Source of the DNA: Micromonospora chalcea
GTDB taxonomy: Bacteria > Actinomycetota > Actinomycetes > Mycobacteriales > Micromonosporaceae
Assembly (NCBI RefSeq): GCF_002926165.1
Contig: NZ_MAGP01000110.1
Location: forward strand, 1 to 64,000
Length of the DNA: 64,000 nt
Direction: 5' to 3'
The notes beneath the pieces were generated by a model. It saw only the letters and a program-made list of their open reading frames with translations. It did no database searches and was not told the origin of the DNA. Shown here piece after piece: positions 56,119-64,000 of this stretch; the stretch's first letter is position 1; every line of letters starts with the position of its first letter. A program made the translations under genes and the position numbers.

Positions 56119-57122
56119 GCGGGCACGTGGCGGTGCTGGGCGCCGGGTCCTGGGGGACCGCGTTCGCCAAGATCCTCGCCGACGCCGGGCGGGACGTCAC
56201 AGTGCTGGCCCGCCGCGCCGCCGTGGCCGAGGCGATCCGGACCGGCCGGGAGAACCCGGAGTACCTGCCGGGCGTACGCCTGCCGGAGCGGGTGACCGCC
56301 ACCGGCGTCGCCGCCGAGGCGATCGAGGGCGCCGAGGTGGTGGTGCTCTCGGTGCCGTCGCAGACGCTGCGCGGCAACCTCGCCGACTGGACGCCGTACG
56401 TGGCGCCGGACGCCACGCTCGTGTCGCTGATGAAGGGCATCGAGCTGGGCACCACCAAGCGGATGAGCCAGGTGATCATGGAGACCGCCGGGGTGCCCGC
56501 CGACCGGGTGGTGGTCGTCTCCGGGCCCAACCTGGCCCCGGAGATCGCCGCCGAGCAGCCGGCCGCGACGGTGGTCGCCGGCACCGACAGCCGGCGTACC
56601 GCGCTGGTGCAGGCGTCCATCCGTACGCCGTACTTCCGCCCGTACACGAACGACGACGTGATCGGCTGCGAGTTGGGCGGCGCGGTGAAGAACGTGATCG
56701 CGCTGGCGTACGGCATCGCCACCGCGATGGGCTTCGGCGACAACACCCGGGCCATGCTGATGACCCGGGGGCTAGCCGAGACCGCCCGGCTGGGCGTGGC
56801 GCTCGGCGCCGACCCGATCACGTTCGCCGGGCTGGCCGGCATGGGCGACCTGGTCGCCTCCTGCTCGTCCCCGATGGCCCGTAACCGCACCTTCGGCGAG
56901 CACCTGGGCCGCGGGGAGTCGCTGGAGCAGGCCCAGGCCGCCACCCGGCAGACCGCCGAGGGCGTCAAGAGCTGCCTGGCCATCCGCGACCTGGCCCGCG
57001 CGCACGGGGTCGAGATGCCGATCACCGAGCAGATCGAGCGGATCTGCCACGAGGGGATGGACCCGCGCCTCGCGGTGGACGCGCTGATGAGCCGTACCGC
57101 CAAGCCGGAGTCGTACGAGTGA
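56115..57122 (+). CDS. gpsA: Glycerol-3-phosphate dehydrogenase (NAD(P)+)
   Basis: A 335-residue enzyme that reduces dihydroxyacetone phosphate to glycerol-3-phosphate. Rossmann motif [15 protein letters not shown]; catalytic Lys in [31 protein letters not shown] 56115 overlaps the plsC stop by 4 bp, and its stop overlaps the next gene by 4 bp. Confidence 0.96.
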   Translation: MSGHVAVLGAGSWGTAFAKILADAGRDVTVLARRAAVAEAIRTGRENPEYLPGVRLPERVTATGVAAEAIEGAEVVVLSVPSQTLRGNLADWTPYVAPDATLVSLMKGIELGTTKRMSQVIMETAGVPADRVVVVSGPNLAPEIAAEQPAATVVAGTDSRRTALVQASIRTPYFRPYTNDDVIGCELGGAVKNVIALAYGIATAMGFGDNTRAMLMTRGLAETARLGVALGADPITFAGLAGMGDLVASCSSPMARNRTFGEHLGRGESLEQAQAATRQTAEGVKSCLAIRDLARAHGVEMPITEQIERICHEGMDPRLAVDALMSRTAKPESYE

Positions 57123-58252
57123 GCGGAGCCGGGATGAGTGGCGAGAACTGGGGCGACGGCACGCGCAGCGTCCACGCCGGACTGCCGGAGGCGGTACCCG
57201 GGCAGCCGTTCCTGCCCGGCACTGGCTTCGCCGCGCCGTACCACCTCGACCCGGAGCGCGGCCCGTCGGCGGCGGCGGACGGGTACGGGCGGCCCGACAA
57301 CCCGACCCGGCGACTGCTGGAGACGGCGATCGGCGAGCTGGAGGGCGCCGACTGCCGCGTCTTCGCCAGCGGCCAGGCCGCCATCACCGGGCTGCTGCTG
57401 ACGGTGCTGCGACCCGGCGACACCGTGCTGCTGCCCGCCGACGGCTACTACTCGGTGCGCTCGTTCGCCTCGGGCACGCTGGAGCAGCTCGGCGTACGGG
57501 TGACGCTGGTGCCGACCGCCGGGCCGTACCCGTCGTTCGACGGCGTGCGGCTGGTGCTGCTGGAGACCCCGGCGAACCCCGGCCTGCACGGTGACGACGT
57601 GCGGGCGGTGGCCGCCGCCGCGCACGCCGCCGGGGCGCTGGTGGCGGTGGACAACACCACCGCGACGCCGCTCGGGCAGCGCCCGCTGGACCTCGGCGCG
57701 GACGTGGTGGTCGCCTCCGGCACCAAGGCGCTGACCGGCCACTCGGATCTGCTGCTGGGCTATCTGGCCACCCGCGACGCCGGGCTGCGGGACGCGGCGA
57801 CCACCTGGCGCAACGCCACCGGTGGGGTGCCCGGCGCGTTCGACTGCTGGCTGGCCCACCGGTCACTGGCCACGCTCGACCTGCGGCTGGCCCGGCAGAC
57901 CGCCAACGCGCGGGCGCTGGCCGACCTGCTCGCGGCCCGGCCGGACGTGACCGGGGTGCGCTGGCCCGGACGGCCGGACGACCCGGCGTACCCGGTCGCG
58001 TCGGCACAGATGCGGCGCGTGCCGGGCGTGGTCTCGTTCGACCTGGGCGACGAGGGCCGGGTGGCCCGGTTCCTCGGCGCCTCCCGGCTGGTGGCCGCCG
58101 CCACCTCGTTCGGCGGGCTGCACAGCACCGCCGACCGGCGCGCCCAGTGGGGCGACGCCACGCCGCCCGGCTTCGTGCGGTTCTCCTGCGGCATCGAGGA
58201 CACCGCCGATCTGCTCGCCGACGTGGCGGCTGCGCTGGACGCGGCGGGCTGA
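57119..58252 (+). CDS. Cys/Met metabolism PLP enzyme (cystathionine gamma-lyase type)
   Basis: A 377-residue fold type I PLP enzyme. PLP-binding Lys in [14 protein letters not shown]; earlier [20 protein letters not shown] and a [10 protein letters not shown] loop. The family includes cystathionine gamma-lyase, gamma-synthase and methionine gamma-lyase, and I cannot separate them here. Translation may start at GTG 57119, which overlaps the gpsA stop, or at ATG 57134. Confidence 0.9.
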   Translation: MSGAGMSGENWGDGTRSVHAGLPEAVPGQPFLPGTGFAAPYHLDPERGPSAAADGYGRPDNPTRRLLETAIGELEGADCRVFASGQAAITGLLLTVLRPGDTVLLPADGYYSVRSFASGTLEQLGVRVTLVPTAGPYPSFDGVRLVLLETPANPGLHGDDVRAVAAAAHAAGALVAVDNTTATPLGQRPLDLGADVVVASGTKALTGHSDLLLGYLATRDAGLRDAATTWRNATGGVPGAFDCWLAHRSLATLDLRLARQTANARALADLLAARPDVTGVRWPGRPDDPAYPVASAQMRRVPGVVSFDLGDEGRVARFLGASRLVAAATSFGGLHSTADRRAQWGDATPPGFVRFSCGIEDTADLLADVAAALDAAG

Positions 58253-58317
58253 CGGCGCGACGTCCGCTGGGCTATCGTGACGGGCAGCCACGGCCCGTGC
58301 GGCCCCGACCCGAGGAG

Positions 58318-58380
58318 GTGAGTCCGATCCCCCAGCAGAGGACCGGCGTTCCCTCCGAGTCCGCGTCGCCCAGGAGCTGA
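58318..58380 (+). CDS. Possible 20-codon upstream ORF
   Basis: GTG to TGA, reading MSPIPQQRTGVPSESASPRS, directly after a strong GAGGAG (58312-58317). The gap before the next gene (58253-58424) also has TATCGT at 58273 (possible -10) and a CCACGGCCCGTGCGG structure. No attenuator-like terminator follows. It may be a small peptide or only a leader element; the ribosome binding site is too close for a normal start. Confidence 0.3.
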   Translation: MSPIPQQRTGVPSESASPRS

Positions 58381-58424
58381 GGCGACGCCGGGAGCGCCGA
58401 CGAGCGCTTCCCGAAAGGCCTGCC

Positions 58425-59216
58425 ATGGCATCCACCGTTTTCACTCCCGATCGTCCGGCCCTCGTCCGCCGGCTGCGCGCCGCCGGTTGCGTCTTCGCCG
58501 AGGACGAGGCGGAACTGCTGATCGCCGCCGCCGACTCGGCGCAGGCGTTGACCCGGCTGGTCGACCGTCGCGTCGCCGGCCTGCCGCTGGAACATCTGCT
58601 CGGCTGGGCCGAGTTCTGCGGCCGGCGGATCGCCGTCCATCCGGGTGTGTTCGTGCCGCGCGGCCGGACCGCCCTGCTCGTCGACGCCGCGACGGCGCTG
58701 GCCGGGCCGGCCCCCGCGGTGCTCGACCTGTGCTGCGGCTCCGGCGCCGCCGCCGTGGTGCTGCACGAGCGGCTGACGCCGCGCTGGCTGGCCGCCGCCG
58801 ACATCGACCCCGTGGCGGTGGCCTGCGCCCGGCGCAACCTCGAACCACTGGGCGTCCCGGTCTACGAGGGCGACCTGTTCGACGCGCTGCCGGCCGGCCG
58901 GCGCGGGACGCTGGACCTGGTGGTGGCGAACGCGCCGTACGTGCCGACCGCCGCGGTGACCTCGCTGCCGGCCGAGGCGCGCCTGTACGAGGCGCCGGTG
59001 GCGCTGGACGGCGGCACGGACGGCCTGGCCGTGCTGCGCCGGGTCGCCTCCGGCGCGGCCGAGTGGCTCGCCCCGGGCGGGCATGTGGTGGTCGAGGTGA
59101 GCGTCGCGCAGGCCCCGGAGTTGTGCGCCGTGTTCACCGCCGCCGGGCTGGCGCCGGCGGTGGTCCGCGACGAGGAACGCGAGGCGACAGCGGTGACCGC
59201 CCGCCGTCCCGGCTGA
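58425..59216 (+). CDS. HemK/PrmC-like N5-glutamine methyltransferase
   Basis: A 263-residue SAM-dependent methyltransferase. The SAM loop is VLDLCCGSGAAAVV, and the catalytic motif is NAPYVP, a variant of the NPPY of PrmC-type enzymes. The N-terminal helical domain has PLEHLLGWAEFCGRRI. PrmC methylates the GGQ of release factors; whether this one does is open. ATG 58425. Confidence 0.87.
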   Translation: MASTVFTPDRPALVRRLRAAGCVFAEDEAELLIAAADSAQALTRLVDRRVAGLPLEHLLGWAEFCGRRIAVHPGVFVPRGRTALLVDAATALAGPAPAVLDLCCGSGAAAVVLHERLTPRWLAAADIDPVAVACARRNLEPLGVPVYEGDLFDALPAGRRGTLDLVVANAPYVPTAAVTSLPAEARLYEAPVALDGGTDGLAVLRRVASGAAEWLAPGGHVVVEVSVAQAPELCAVFTAAGLAPAVVRDEEREATAVTARRPG

Positions 59217-59231
59217 CCGCGGCGGGAGGCG

Positions 59232-60302
59232 GTGGCGGTGGGCAGCGCAGGTGTGCCGGTGGTGGTGGGGCTCGACAACGGGGGCACGAGCGACAACGCC
59301 ACTGTGCTGACCGTCGACGGCCGGTTCCTGGTGGACGGGCTGCTGGAGATCCCGAGTGACGTGGGCGCCGGGCCGGAGGCGGCGGTGGAGGCGCTGGCGC
59401 GGGCGTTCGACGGCGTGCTCGCCCACACCGGCGTGCCCCGCGACCTGGTACGCGCGGTCGGGCTGGACACGCCCGGCCCGGCCAGCGCCACCGGGGTCAT
59501 CTCCTCGCGGGGCTCCACCAACTTCTCCCAGCCGGCCTGGCGCGGCTTCGACGTGCGTACCGCGCTGGAGCGGCGGCTCGGCCTGCCGGTGGTGTACGCC
59601 AACGACGGCAACGCCGCCGCGCTCTACGCCCACCACGTGCACTTCGGCGCGGACGCGATGGCCCGGTCCTCGGTGGCCGCCATCGTCGGCACCGGGCTCG
59701 GCGGGGGTGTGGTGGAGTCCGGGCGGGTGGTCGGCGGCGCGGCCGGCATGGCCGGCGAGTTCGGGCACGTGCACATCCCGCTGGACGGCCTGGTCGAGCC
59801 GGACCAGGCGGCGCCGGTCTGCGCGTGCGGCTTCACCGGTGACGCGGAGAGCGTCGCCTCGCTGACCGCGATCCGGCGCAACCTGCTGCCGTACTGGCTG
59901 GCCCGGCATCCGGAGCATCCGCTGGCCGCGGAGGAGCCGGACCGGGCCGCGAAGCTGCTGCGCGGCTACGGCGAGCGGGGCGACCCGCTGGCCCGCCAGG
60001 TTTTCGGCCAGCAGGCGCGGGCGCTGGGGCGGCTGTTCACCATCGCGGCCAACTTCACCGACCCGCACGCGTACTTCGTCGGCGGGGGCGTGGTGGAGGC
60101 GGCGCCGGAGTTCCGGGACTGGTTCCTCGCCGCTGTCGCCGAGCACACGGTGCTCCGTGCGGAGCAGCGGGCGGTGGCCACCTTCGCCCTGGTGCCGGAC
60201 CGGGACATGGCCGGGGCGCGTGGGGTGGCCATCGCCGCGCTGGAGGCGGTGCGCGCCGCCGCCGTGGCCGCGCCGCTGCGGCCGGGCGGCGCGTCCGCCT
60301 GA
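59232..60302 (+). CDS. ROK-family protein (sugar kinase-like)
   Basis: A 356-residue ROK protein without an N-terminal helix-turn-helix. ATP-binding region GLDNGGTSDNATVLTVDGRF; substrate loop YANDGNAAALYAHH; GTGLGGGVVESG; a Cys/His zinc site resembling CACGF; and GEFGHVHIP. It probably phosphorylates a hexose. The start is GTG 59232 or 59238. Confidence 0.9.
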   Translation: MAVGSAGVPVVVGLDNGGTSDNATVLTVDGRFLVDGLLEIPSDVGAGPEAAVEALARAFDGVLAHTGVPRDLVRAVGLDTPGPASATGVISSRGSTNFSQPAWRGFDVRTALERRLGLPVVYANDGNAAALYAHHVHFGADAMARSSVAAIVGTGLGGGVVESGRVVGGAAGMAGEFGHVHIPLDGLVEPDQAAPVCACGFTGDAESVASLTAIRRNLLPYWLARHPEHPLAAEEPDRAAKLLRGYGERGDPLARQVFGQQARALGRLFTIAANFTDPHAYFVGGGVVEAAPEFRDWFLAAVAEHTVLRAEQRAVATFALVPDRDMAGARGVAIAALEAVRAAAVAAPLRPGGASA

Positions 60303-60312
60303 GGAGCCGCGG

Positions 60313-60513
60313 TCAGGGGCGCGGCGGCGCCGCGGTGAACGCGGCCCAGGCGTGCGGCCGGAACACCAGCACCGGGCCGGCCGGGTCCTTGGAGTCGCGG
60401 ACCGCCACCGAGCCGGGCAGCGGCGCCATCTCCACGCATGCGCCCTCGTCGCCGCTGTGACTGCTCTTGCGCCAGCCGGCCGGTGTCGGGTGCGGACGGT
60501 TCGTGCCGTTCAT
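60313..60513 (-). CDS. DUF397 protein, partner of the XRE regulator
   Basis: A 66-residue protein: AGWRKSSHSGDEGACVEMA then VAVRDSKDPAGPVLVF, the full DUF397 pattern. ATG 60513 follows GAGAGGTGA. It begins 5 bp after the XRE gene stop, so the two are co-expressed. In streptomycetes such small proteins are paired with WhiJ-like regulators (e.g. the whiJ locus) and probably act on them. DNA binding is not expected of it alone. Confidence 0.9.
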   Translation of the reverse strand: MNGTNRPHPTPAGWRKSSHSGDEGACVEMAPLPGSVAVRDSKDPAGPVLVFRPHAWAAFTAAPPRP

Positions 60514-60518
60514 CTGGG

Positions 60519-61364
60519 TCACCTCTCGTTCAGCAGGCGGAGCAACTGGTCCCGACTGGCCGCCGGGCTCAGCGCCACGGTCCGCAGGTGCTCCATGATC
60601 TTGGTGCAGGTACGCAGGTCGCCCGGCCGGTCGAGGATCATCTGCCCGGCGACGGTCTCCACCGAGGCGATGATCGGGTCCTCCGGGTCGGCGAACTCCA
60701 GCATGTGCAGCGAGCCCCGGGTGCCGCGGTGGTAACCGGCGGCCAGGGGGATCACCTGCACCGTGATGTTCGGCAGTTCGGCCATCTTCACCAGGTGCTG
60801 GAGCTGGGCGGACATGACCGAGGGCCCACCGACCGGGCGCAGCAGCGCGCCCTCGTCGATGATGGCGTCGAGGATCGGCGGCTCGTCCCCGGAGAGCCGC
60901 TGCTGGCGGTCCAGCCGTAGCTGCACCCGCTGCTCGACCTGCTCGTCGCTGAGGGTGTGCGGGCCGCCGCGCATCACGCCGCGGATGTAGTCGGCGGTCT
61001 GCAGCAGACCGGGCACCACCGACGGCTCGAAGTTCGCGATGCCGGTGGCCTCGGCCTCCAGCGCGATGAAGTCGATGGTGCGGCGGTCCAGCAGGTACGA
61101 GTAGGACACCCACCAGCCGGGCTTGCGGGCGTCCTTCGCGAGCTCCACGGCCGCGGCGATCTCGTCCGGGCCCACGCCGTAGCTGGTCAGCAACGCGCGC
61201 ACGGTGGCGGGACTGATCAGCGTCTGCGCGTTCTCGTAGCGGGACAGCGTGCTCCGGGTGCTGTTGATCTCGTCGGCCGCGGACTCCAGGGTGAGGCCGG
61301 CGGCCTCCCGGTGGGTCCGCAGTGCGATGCCGAGCCGTCGGGCCCGGGCGGTCTTCGGCGCCAT
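60519..61364 (-). CDS. XRE-family regulator with DUF5753 C-terminal domain
   Basis: About 281 residues. N-terminal helix-turn-helix (RLGIALRTHREAAGLTLESA, STRSTLSRYENAQTLISP), then a DUF5753 domain (YSYLLDRRTIDFIALEAEAT, VVPGLLQTADYIRGVM). This is the WhiJ-like class abundant in actinobacteria, normally in pairs with DUF397 proteins, and linked to development and secondary metabolism. I chose ATG 61364 as the last sensible start in an otherwise longer frame. Confidence 0.92.
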   Translation of the reverse strand: MAPKTARARRLGIALRTHREAAGLTLESAADEINSTRSTLSRYENAQTLISPATVRALLTSYGVGPDEIAAAVELAKDARKPGWWVSYSYLLDRRTIDFIALEAEATGIANFEPSVVPGLLQTADYIRGVMRGGPHTLSDEQVEQRVQLRLDRQQRLSGDEPPILDAIIDEGALLRPVGGPSVMSAQLQHLVKMAELPNITVQVIPLAAGYHRGTRGSLHMLEFADPEDPIIASVETVAGQMILDRPGDLRTCTKIMEHLRTVALSPAASRDQLLRLLNER

Positions 61365-61425
61365 GCATCGATGGTCGCACATCTGGTGGGAAAATGTGCG
61401 TGAGAGAAAGTCGATGAGAGTTGCA

Positions 61426-61447
61426 TTCACGCCCGTGAACCTGTCAA
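61426..61447. promoter_or_regulatory. Promoter with spacer palindrome upstream of XRE gene
   Basis: On the minus strand TTGACA (plus-strand 61442-61447) is a consensus -35. The spacer holds TTCACGGGCGTGAA (61426-61439), arms TTCACG and CGTGAA with a 2-bp centre. The -10 would be weak. A repressor bound here would block the XRE promoter; the XRE protein itself is the first candidate. Confidence 0.45.
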
Positions 61448-61642
61448 CCTGTGACGGCGTCCTCACCGCCGGTTGTCGTGGCGACGGTGGCGGTGAGCGA
61501 CCGGAGGGGATGGGGCGCGCGGTGGTCGGATTTCTACTCCCCCACGATCCGGCCGCCGCGTGCCCCTGCCGGTCCACGAGATGGGGAGGGATTCCGCGAT
61601 GACGGTGACGGCCTGCCGCCTGCGGAGCGGAGGTGGCCGGGA

Positions 61643-61867
61643 ATGACCCGGTTCCTCGTGGTCCTCACCGACGTGCGACCCCCGGACGGCGCCGGGCGCG
61701 ACGAGCGGACCAGCCCCGAACGCCGACGGCAGGTCGTCGGCGCGAACAGCCGGGAGGCGGCCGACCGGATCGCCGGCGCGTTCATGGCGCTGGGCATGGT
61801 GCGGGCCGGCCGGCAGCGCGTCAAGGTGATCGCGGTCGGCCGCCGGCCCCGGCACCCGGTCTTCTGA
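61643..61867 (+). CDS. Small hypothetical protein
   Basis: A 74-residue ORF, TRFLVVLTDVRPPDGAGRDE to VIAVGRRPRHPVF, with an alpha/beta-like start and a basic end. GGAGG (61629-61633) lies 9 nt upstream of the ATG. It is divergent from the XRE gene and 172 bp before ddl. I do not recognise a family. Confidence 0.5.
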   Translation: MTRFLVVLTDVRPPDGAGRDERTSPERRRQVVGANSREAADRIAGAFMALGMVRAGRQRVKVIAVGRRPRHPVF

Positions 61868-62039
61868 GCCACGGCCACCCTCGCATGGTTACTCCCTGTA
61901 TATGTCACCTTGACCGTTTGCCACGCGGCTCCGCGTCTCCCCGGGTATCGACCACCCCCGCCGACAACGCACAGTAAGGTCAATCGGGTGAGCGCCACCG
62001 GCGAGCACGGCCAGCCGCAGTCGCGACGATGAGGTGACC

Positions 62040-63143
62040 ATGACCACCCCAGGCAAGACCCGTGTGGCGATCGTCTTCGGTGGCCGCAGCCCCGAGCACG
62101 GCATCTCCTGCGTCAGCGCCGGCAGCGTGCTGGCCGCGCTCGACCCGGACGAGTTCGAGGTGGTGCCGGTCGGCATCACCCGGCAGGGCCAGTGGGTGCT
62201 CGCCGACGGCGAACCGAGCCGGCTCGCCATCACCGACCGGAAACTCCCGGAGATCACCGCCGGGTCCGGCGCCGAGCTGGTGCTGCGCGCCGACCCGGCC
62301 GCGGGCGGCCTGATGGTGCTCGACCCGGCCCAGGGGCCGGTCGCGCTCGCCGACGTGGACGTGGTCTTCCCGGTGCTCCACGGCGCGTACGGCGAGGACG
62401 GCACGATCCAGGGAATGCTGGAGATGGCCGACATCCCCTACGTCGGCGCGAACGTGTTCGCCTCCGCCGCGGCCATGGACAAGGAGTTCACCAAGAAGCT
62501 CTGCGCCGCCGAGGGCATCCCGGTCGGCCCGTACGCGGTGCTGCGCGCCGGGATGTCGCTGAGCGAGGAGGACAAGGAGCGCCTCGGGCTGCCCGTCTTC
62601 GTCAAGCCGTCCCGGGCCGGCTCCTCGTTCGGCATCACCAAGGTCGACGACTGGGCGGACCTGGACGCCGCGCTCGTCACCGCCCGGGAGATCGACAGCA
62701 AGGTGCTCGTCGAGGGCGCCGTGGTCGGCCGCGAGATCGAGTGCGGTGTGCTGGAGGGCGAGGCCGGCGGCGCGCCGGAGGCCTCGGTGCTCGCCGAGGT
62801 GCGGATGATCGGCGACCGCGACTGGTACGACTTCGAGGCCAAGTACATCTTCGCCGACGAGGTCTGCGAGTACGACGTACCGGCCGACCTGCCCGAGCCG
62901 GTCGCGCGGCAGGTGCGCGACTACGCCACCCGGGCCTTCACCGCGCTCGACTGCTCCGGCCTGGCCCGGGTCGACTTCTTCGTGACCCCGCAGATGGACG
63001 TCTACCTCAACGAGATCAACACGATGCCGGGCTTCACCCCGACGTCGATGTTCCCGCGGATGTGGTCGGCCAGCGGGCTGGAGTACCCGAAGCTGGTCAA
63101 CCGGCTGATCCGTACCGCCCTGCACCGCCGCGCCGGCCGCTGA
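62040..63143 (+). CDS. ddl: D-alanine--D-alanine ligase
   Basis: About 367 residues. [20 protein letters not shown] (N-terminal domain), [38 protein letters not shown] (ATP grasp), and the C-terminal [17 protein letters not shown] with metal and substrate residues. It makes the D-Ala-D-Ala end of the cell wall precursor. I chose ATG 62040 with GAGGTGA upstream; GTG 62034 is an alternative. Same placement as in mycobacteria (downstream of gpsA). Confidence 0.96.
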   Translation: MTTPGKTRVAIVFGGRSPEHGISCVSAGSVLAALDPDEFEVVPVGITRQGQWVLADGEPSRLAITDRKLPEITAGSGAELVLRADPAAGGLMVLDPAQGPVALADVDVVFPVLHGAYGEDGTIQGMLEMADIPYVGANVFASAAAMDKEFTKKLCAAEGIPVGPYAVLRAGMSLSEEDKERLGLPVFVKPSRAGSSFGITKVDDWADLDAALVTAREIDSKVLVEGAVVGREIECGVLEGEAGGAPEASVLAEVRMIGDRDWYDFEAKYIFADEVCEYDVPADLPEPVARQVRDYATRAFTALDCSGLARVDFFVTPQMDVYLNEINTMPGFTPTSMFPRMWSASGLEYPKLVNRLIRTALHRRAGR

Positions 63144-63159
63144 ACCGGCCGGCCGGGCG

Positions 63160-63744
63160 TCAGGCGGAGCAGCCCGAGGGGGCCTGCTTCGCCGAGGGCA
63201 CGGAGCTGACGATGGTGTCGGAGATCGTCGTCACCCACTGCAGCGGCGGCTCGTACGACTTCGGCACCCGCACCCGGATCGGCGTCTCCCGGTCGACGGT
63301 GGTCAGCACCGTGGCGTCGGCCTCCTCGGCCGCGTGCCAGCAGACCTTGTTCACCGTCCACACCTCGTCGGTGGGCGGGAACTGCGCCGGGCTGCCGCCG
63401 CAGGCCACCGTCAGCGCCGGGTCGCCGTACGCGGCGTTCTGCTCCGGGCCCGCGGTGACCGGACGCTGCGGCAGGTCACGCACGCTGTCCGGAAGCTGCG
63501 ACATCAGGGCACGGCAGAGTACGGTCGGGCGCTCGGCCAGCGCCGGGGCGGCCATCTCGACCGGCGCGCTCGACTGTGCCCGGGGGCTCGCCGACGCGCT
63601 CGGCCCGGCGTCCGGCGACTCCGGGGCCAGCTTGGCGAACGTGAACCCGGCCACCGCCACCGTCACCGGCACGGCGACCAGAGTCGCCCAGAGCGCGGCG
63701 CGGCGGGTGGAGCGGTCCGGGCGCGGGGAAGTCTTCTCGTCCAC
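63160..63744 (-). CDS. DUF3515 family protein
   Basis: A 194-residue exported or membrane-anchored protein with one N-terminal hydrophobic segment and a Ser/Ala/Pro linker. The mature domain has VLCRALMSQLPDSVRDLPQR and cysteines that may pair (CGGSPAQFPPTDEVWTVNKVCW across the middle). It matches DUF3515, found next to ddl and thiL in mycobacteria (Rv2980). Function unknown. GTG 63744 abuts the stop of the AsnC-like gene (TAA then GTG). Confidence 0.87.
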   Translation of the reverse strand: MDEKTSPRPDRSTRRAALWATLVAVPVTVAVAGFTFAKLAPESPDAGPSASASPRAQSSAPVEMAAPALAERPTVLCRALMSQLPDSVRDLPQRPVTAGPEQNAAYGDPALTVACGGSPAQFPPTDEVWTVNKVCWHAAEEADATVLTTVDRETPIRVRVPKSYEPPLQWVTTISDTIVSSVPSAKQAPSGCSA

Positions 63745-63978
63745 TTACAGCCGCACCACCGAACACGTGAGGGTGCGGGTGATGCCGGGCACCATCTGCA
63801 CCTTGCTGACAATGAGTTTGCCGAGCTCGTCGACGGTGTTCGCCTCGGTGAGCACCACCACGTCGTACGGCCCGGTGACGGCGTCGACCCGTACCACGCC
63901 GGCCAGGTCCGCGATCAGACCGGCCACGTCACGCGCCCGGCCGACCTCGGTCTGGATGAGGATGTACGCCTGTACCAC
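63745..63978 (-). CDS. Stand-alone Lrp/AsnC ligand-binding domain
   Basis: A 77-residue protein, only the RAM (AsnC_trans_reg) domain: QAYILIQTEVGRARDVAGLI, VTGPYDVVVLTEANTVDELG, VPGITRTLTCSVV. It has no DNA-binding part, so it may bind an amino acid and modulate a full-length Lrp/AsnC protein, or act as a small-molecule sensor. GTG 63978. It is the first gene of a unit with the DUF3515 gene; the window ends 22 bp upstream. Confidence 0.92.
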   Translation of the reverse strand: MVQAYILIQTEVGRARDVAGLIADLAGVVRVDAVTGPYDVVVLTEANTVDELGKLIVSKVQMVPGITRTLTCSVVRL

Positions 63979-64000
63979 GACTCGACCTCCGTCCGTCGCC

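Overview
The window is a single stretch of chromosome from a very GC-rich actinobacterium. Third codon positions are almost all G or C, GTG starts are common, and genes often overlap by 4 bp (GTGA or ATGA). The gene order (ilvB-ilvN-ilvC-serA ... leuB ... FAH-family gene, Gln/Glu tRNAs, NdgR-type IclR gene, leuC-leuD-hupB, a Nudix/phosphohistidine-phosphatase gene, ppk, fbiD/cofC, plsC, gpsA ... ddl, DUF3515) is the order known from mycobacteria and streptomycetes. The intergenic inverted repeats and the overall style look like Micromonospora or a close relative. That genus call is an inference. No integrase, transposase, phage gene or CRISPR array was seen.

Positions 1-16100: a membrane GGDEF/EAL-like protein with a degenerate GGDEF site; a LacI regulator divergent from a sugar ABC importer (lipoprotein plus two permeases) that runs by overlaps into a GH2 beta-mannosidase; an ArsR-SulP pair; a DUF4386 membrane protein divergent from a TetR regulator with tandem operator-like boxes between them; two unassigned genes; and ilvD.

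Positions 16100-33800: a second GGDEF/EAL protein with intact motifs; ilvBNC behind a classical leader-peptide attenuator; serA; an unassigned gene and an ApbE-like gene; leuB; ilvE interrupted by an in-frame TAG; a tyrosine phosphatase; a PRC-barrel protein; ahpC-ahpD; and citramalate synthase cimA behind a second attenuator whose leader peptide reads Val-Leu-Ile-Ile. With leuCD further on, the window encodes every enzyme that takes pyruvate and acetyl-CoA to isoleucine by the citramalate route, except that ilvE is broken as read. leuA is not in the window.

Positions 33800-44800: a secreted orphan protein, a MoxR-DUF58-VWA operon followed by an HtrA-like protease without PDZ, a small membrane protein, an ArfB-like GGQ protein, a GNAT acetyltransferase, a secreted SGNH hydrolase with a CBM2, a predicted 3-methyladenine glycosylase, an unassigned membrane protein and an FAH-family enzyme.

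Positions 44800-64000: tRNA-Gln and two identical tRNA-Glu genes, a long intergenic inverted repeat, ndgR divergent from leuCD, hupB, an exo/endonuclease-family membrane protein, the ppk-mutT1-like pair, an FbiD/CofC protein with a cold-shock-like C-terminal extension, plsC-gpsA-PLP enzyme, a glutamine methyltransferase-like gene, an ROK protein, an XRE/DUF397 regulatory pair, ddl, a DUF3515 protein and a stand-alone AsnC ligand-binding domain. The window ends just upstream of that last gene.
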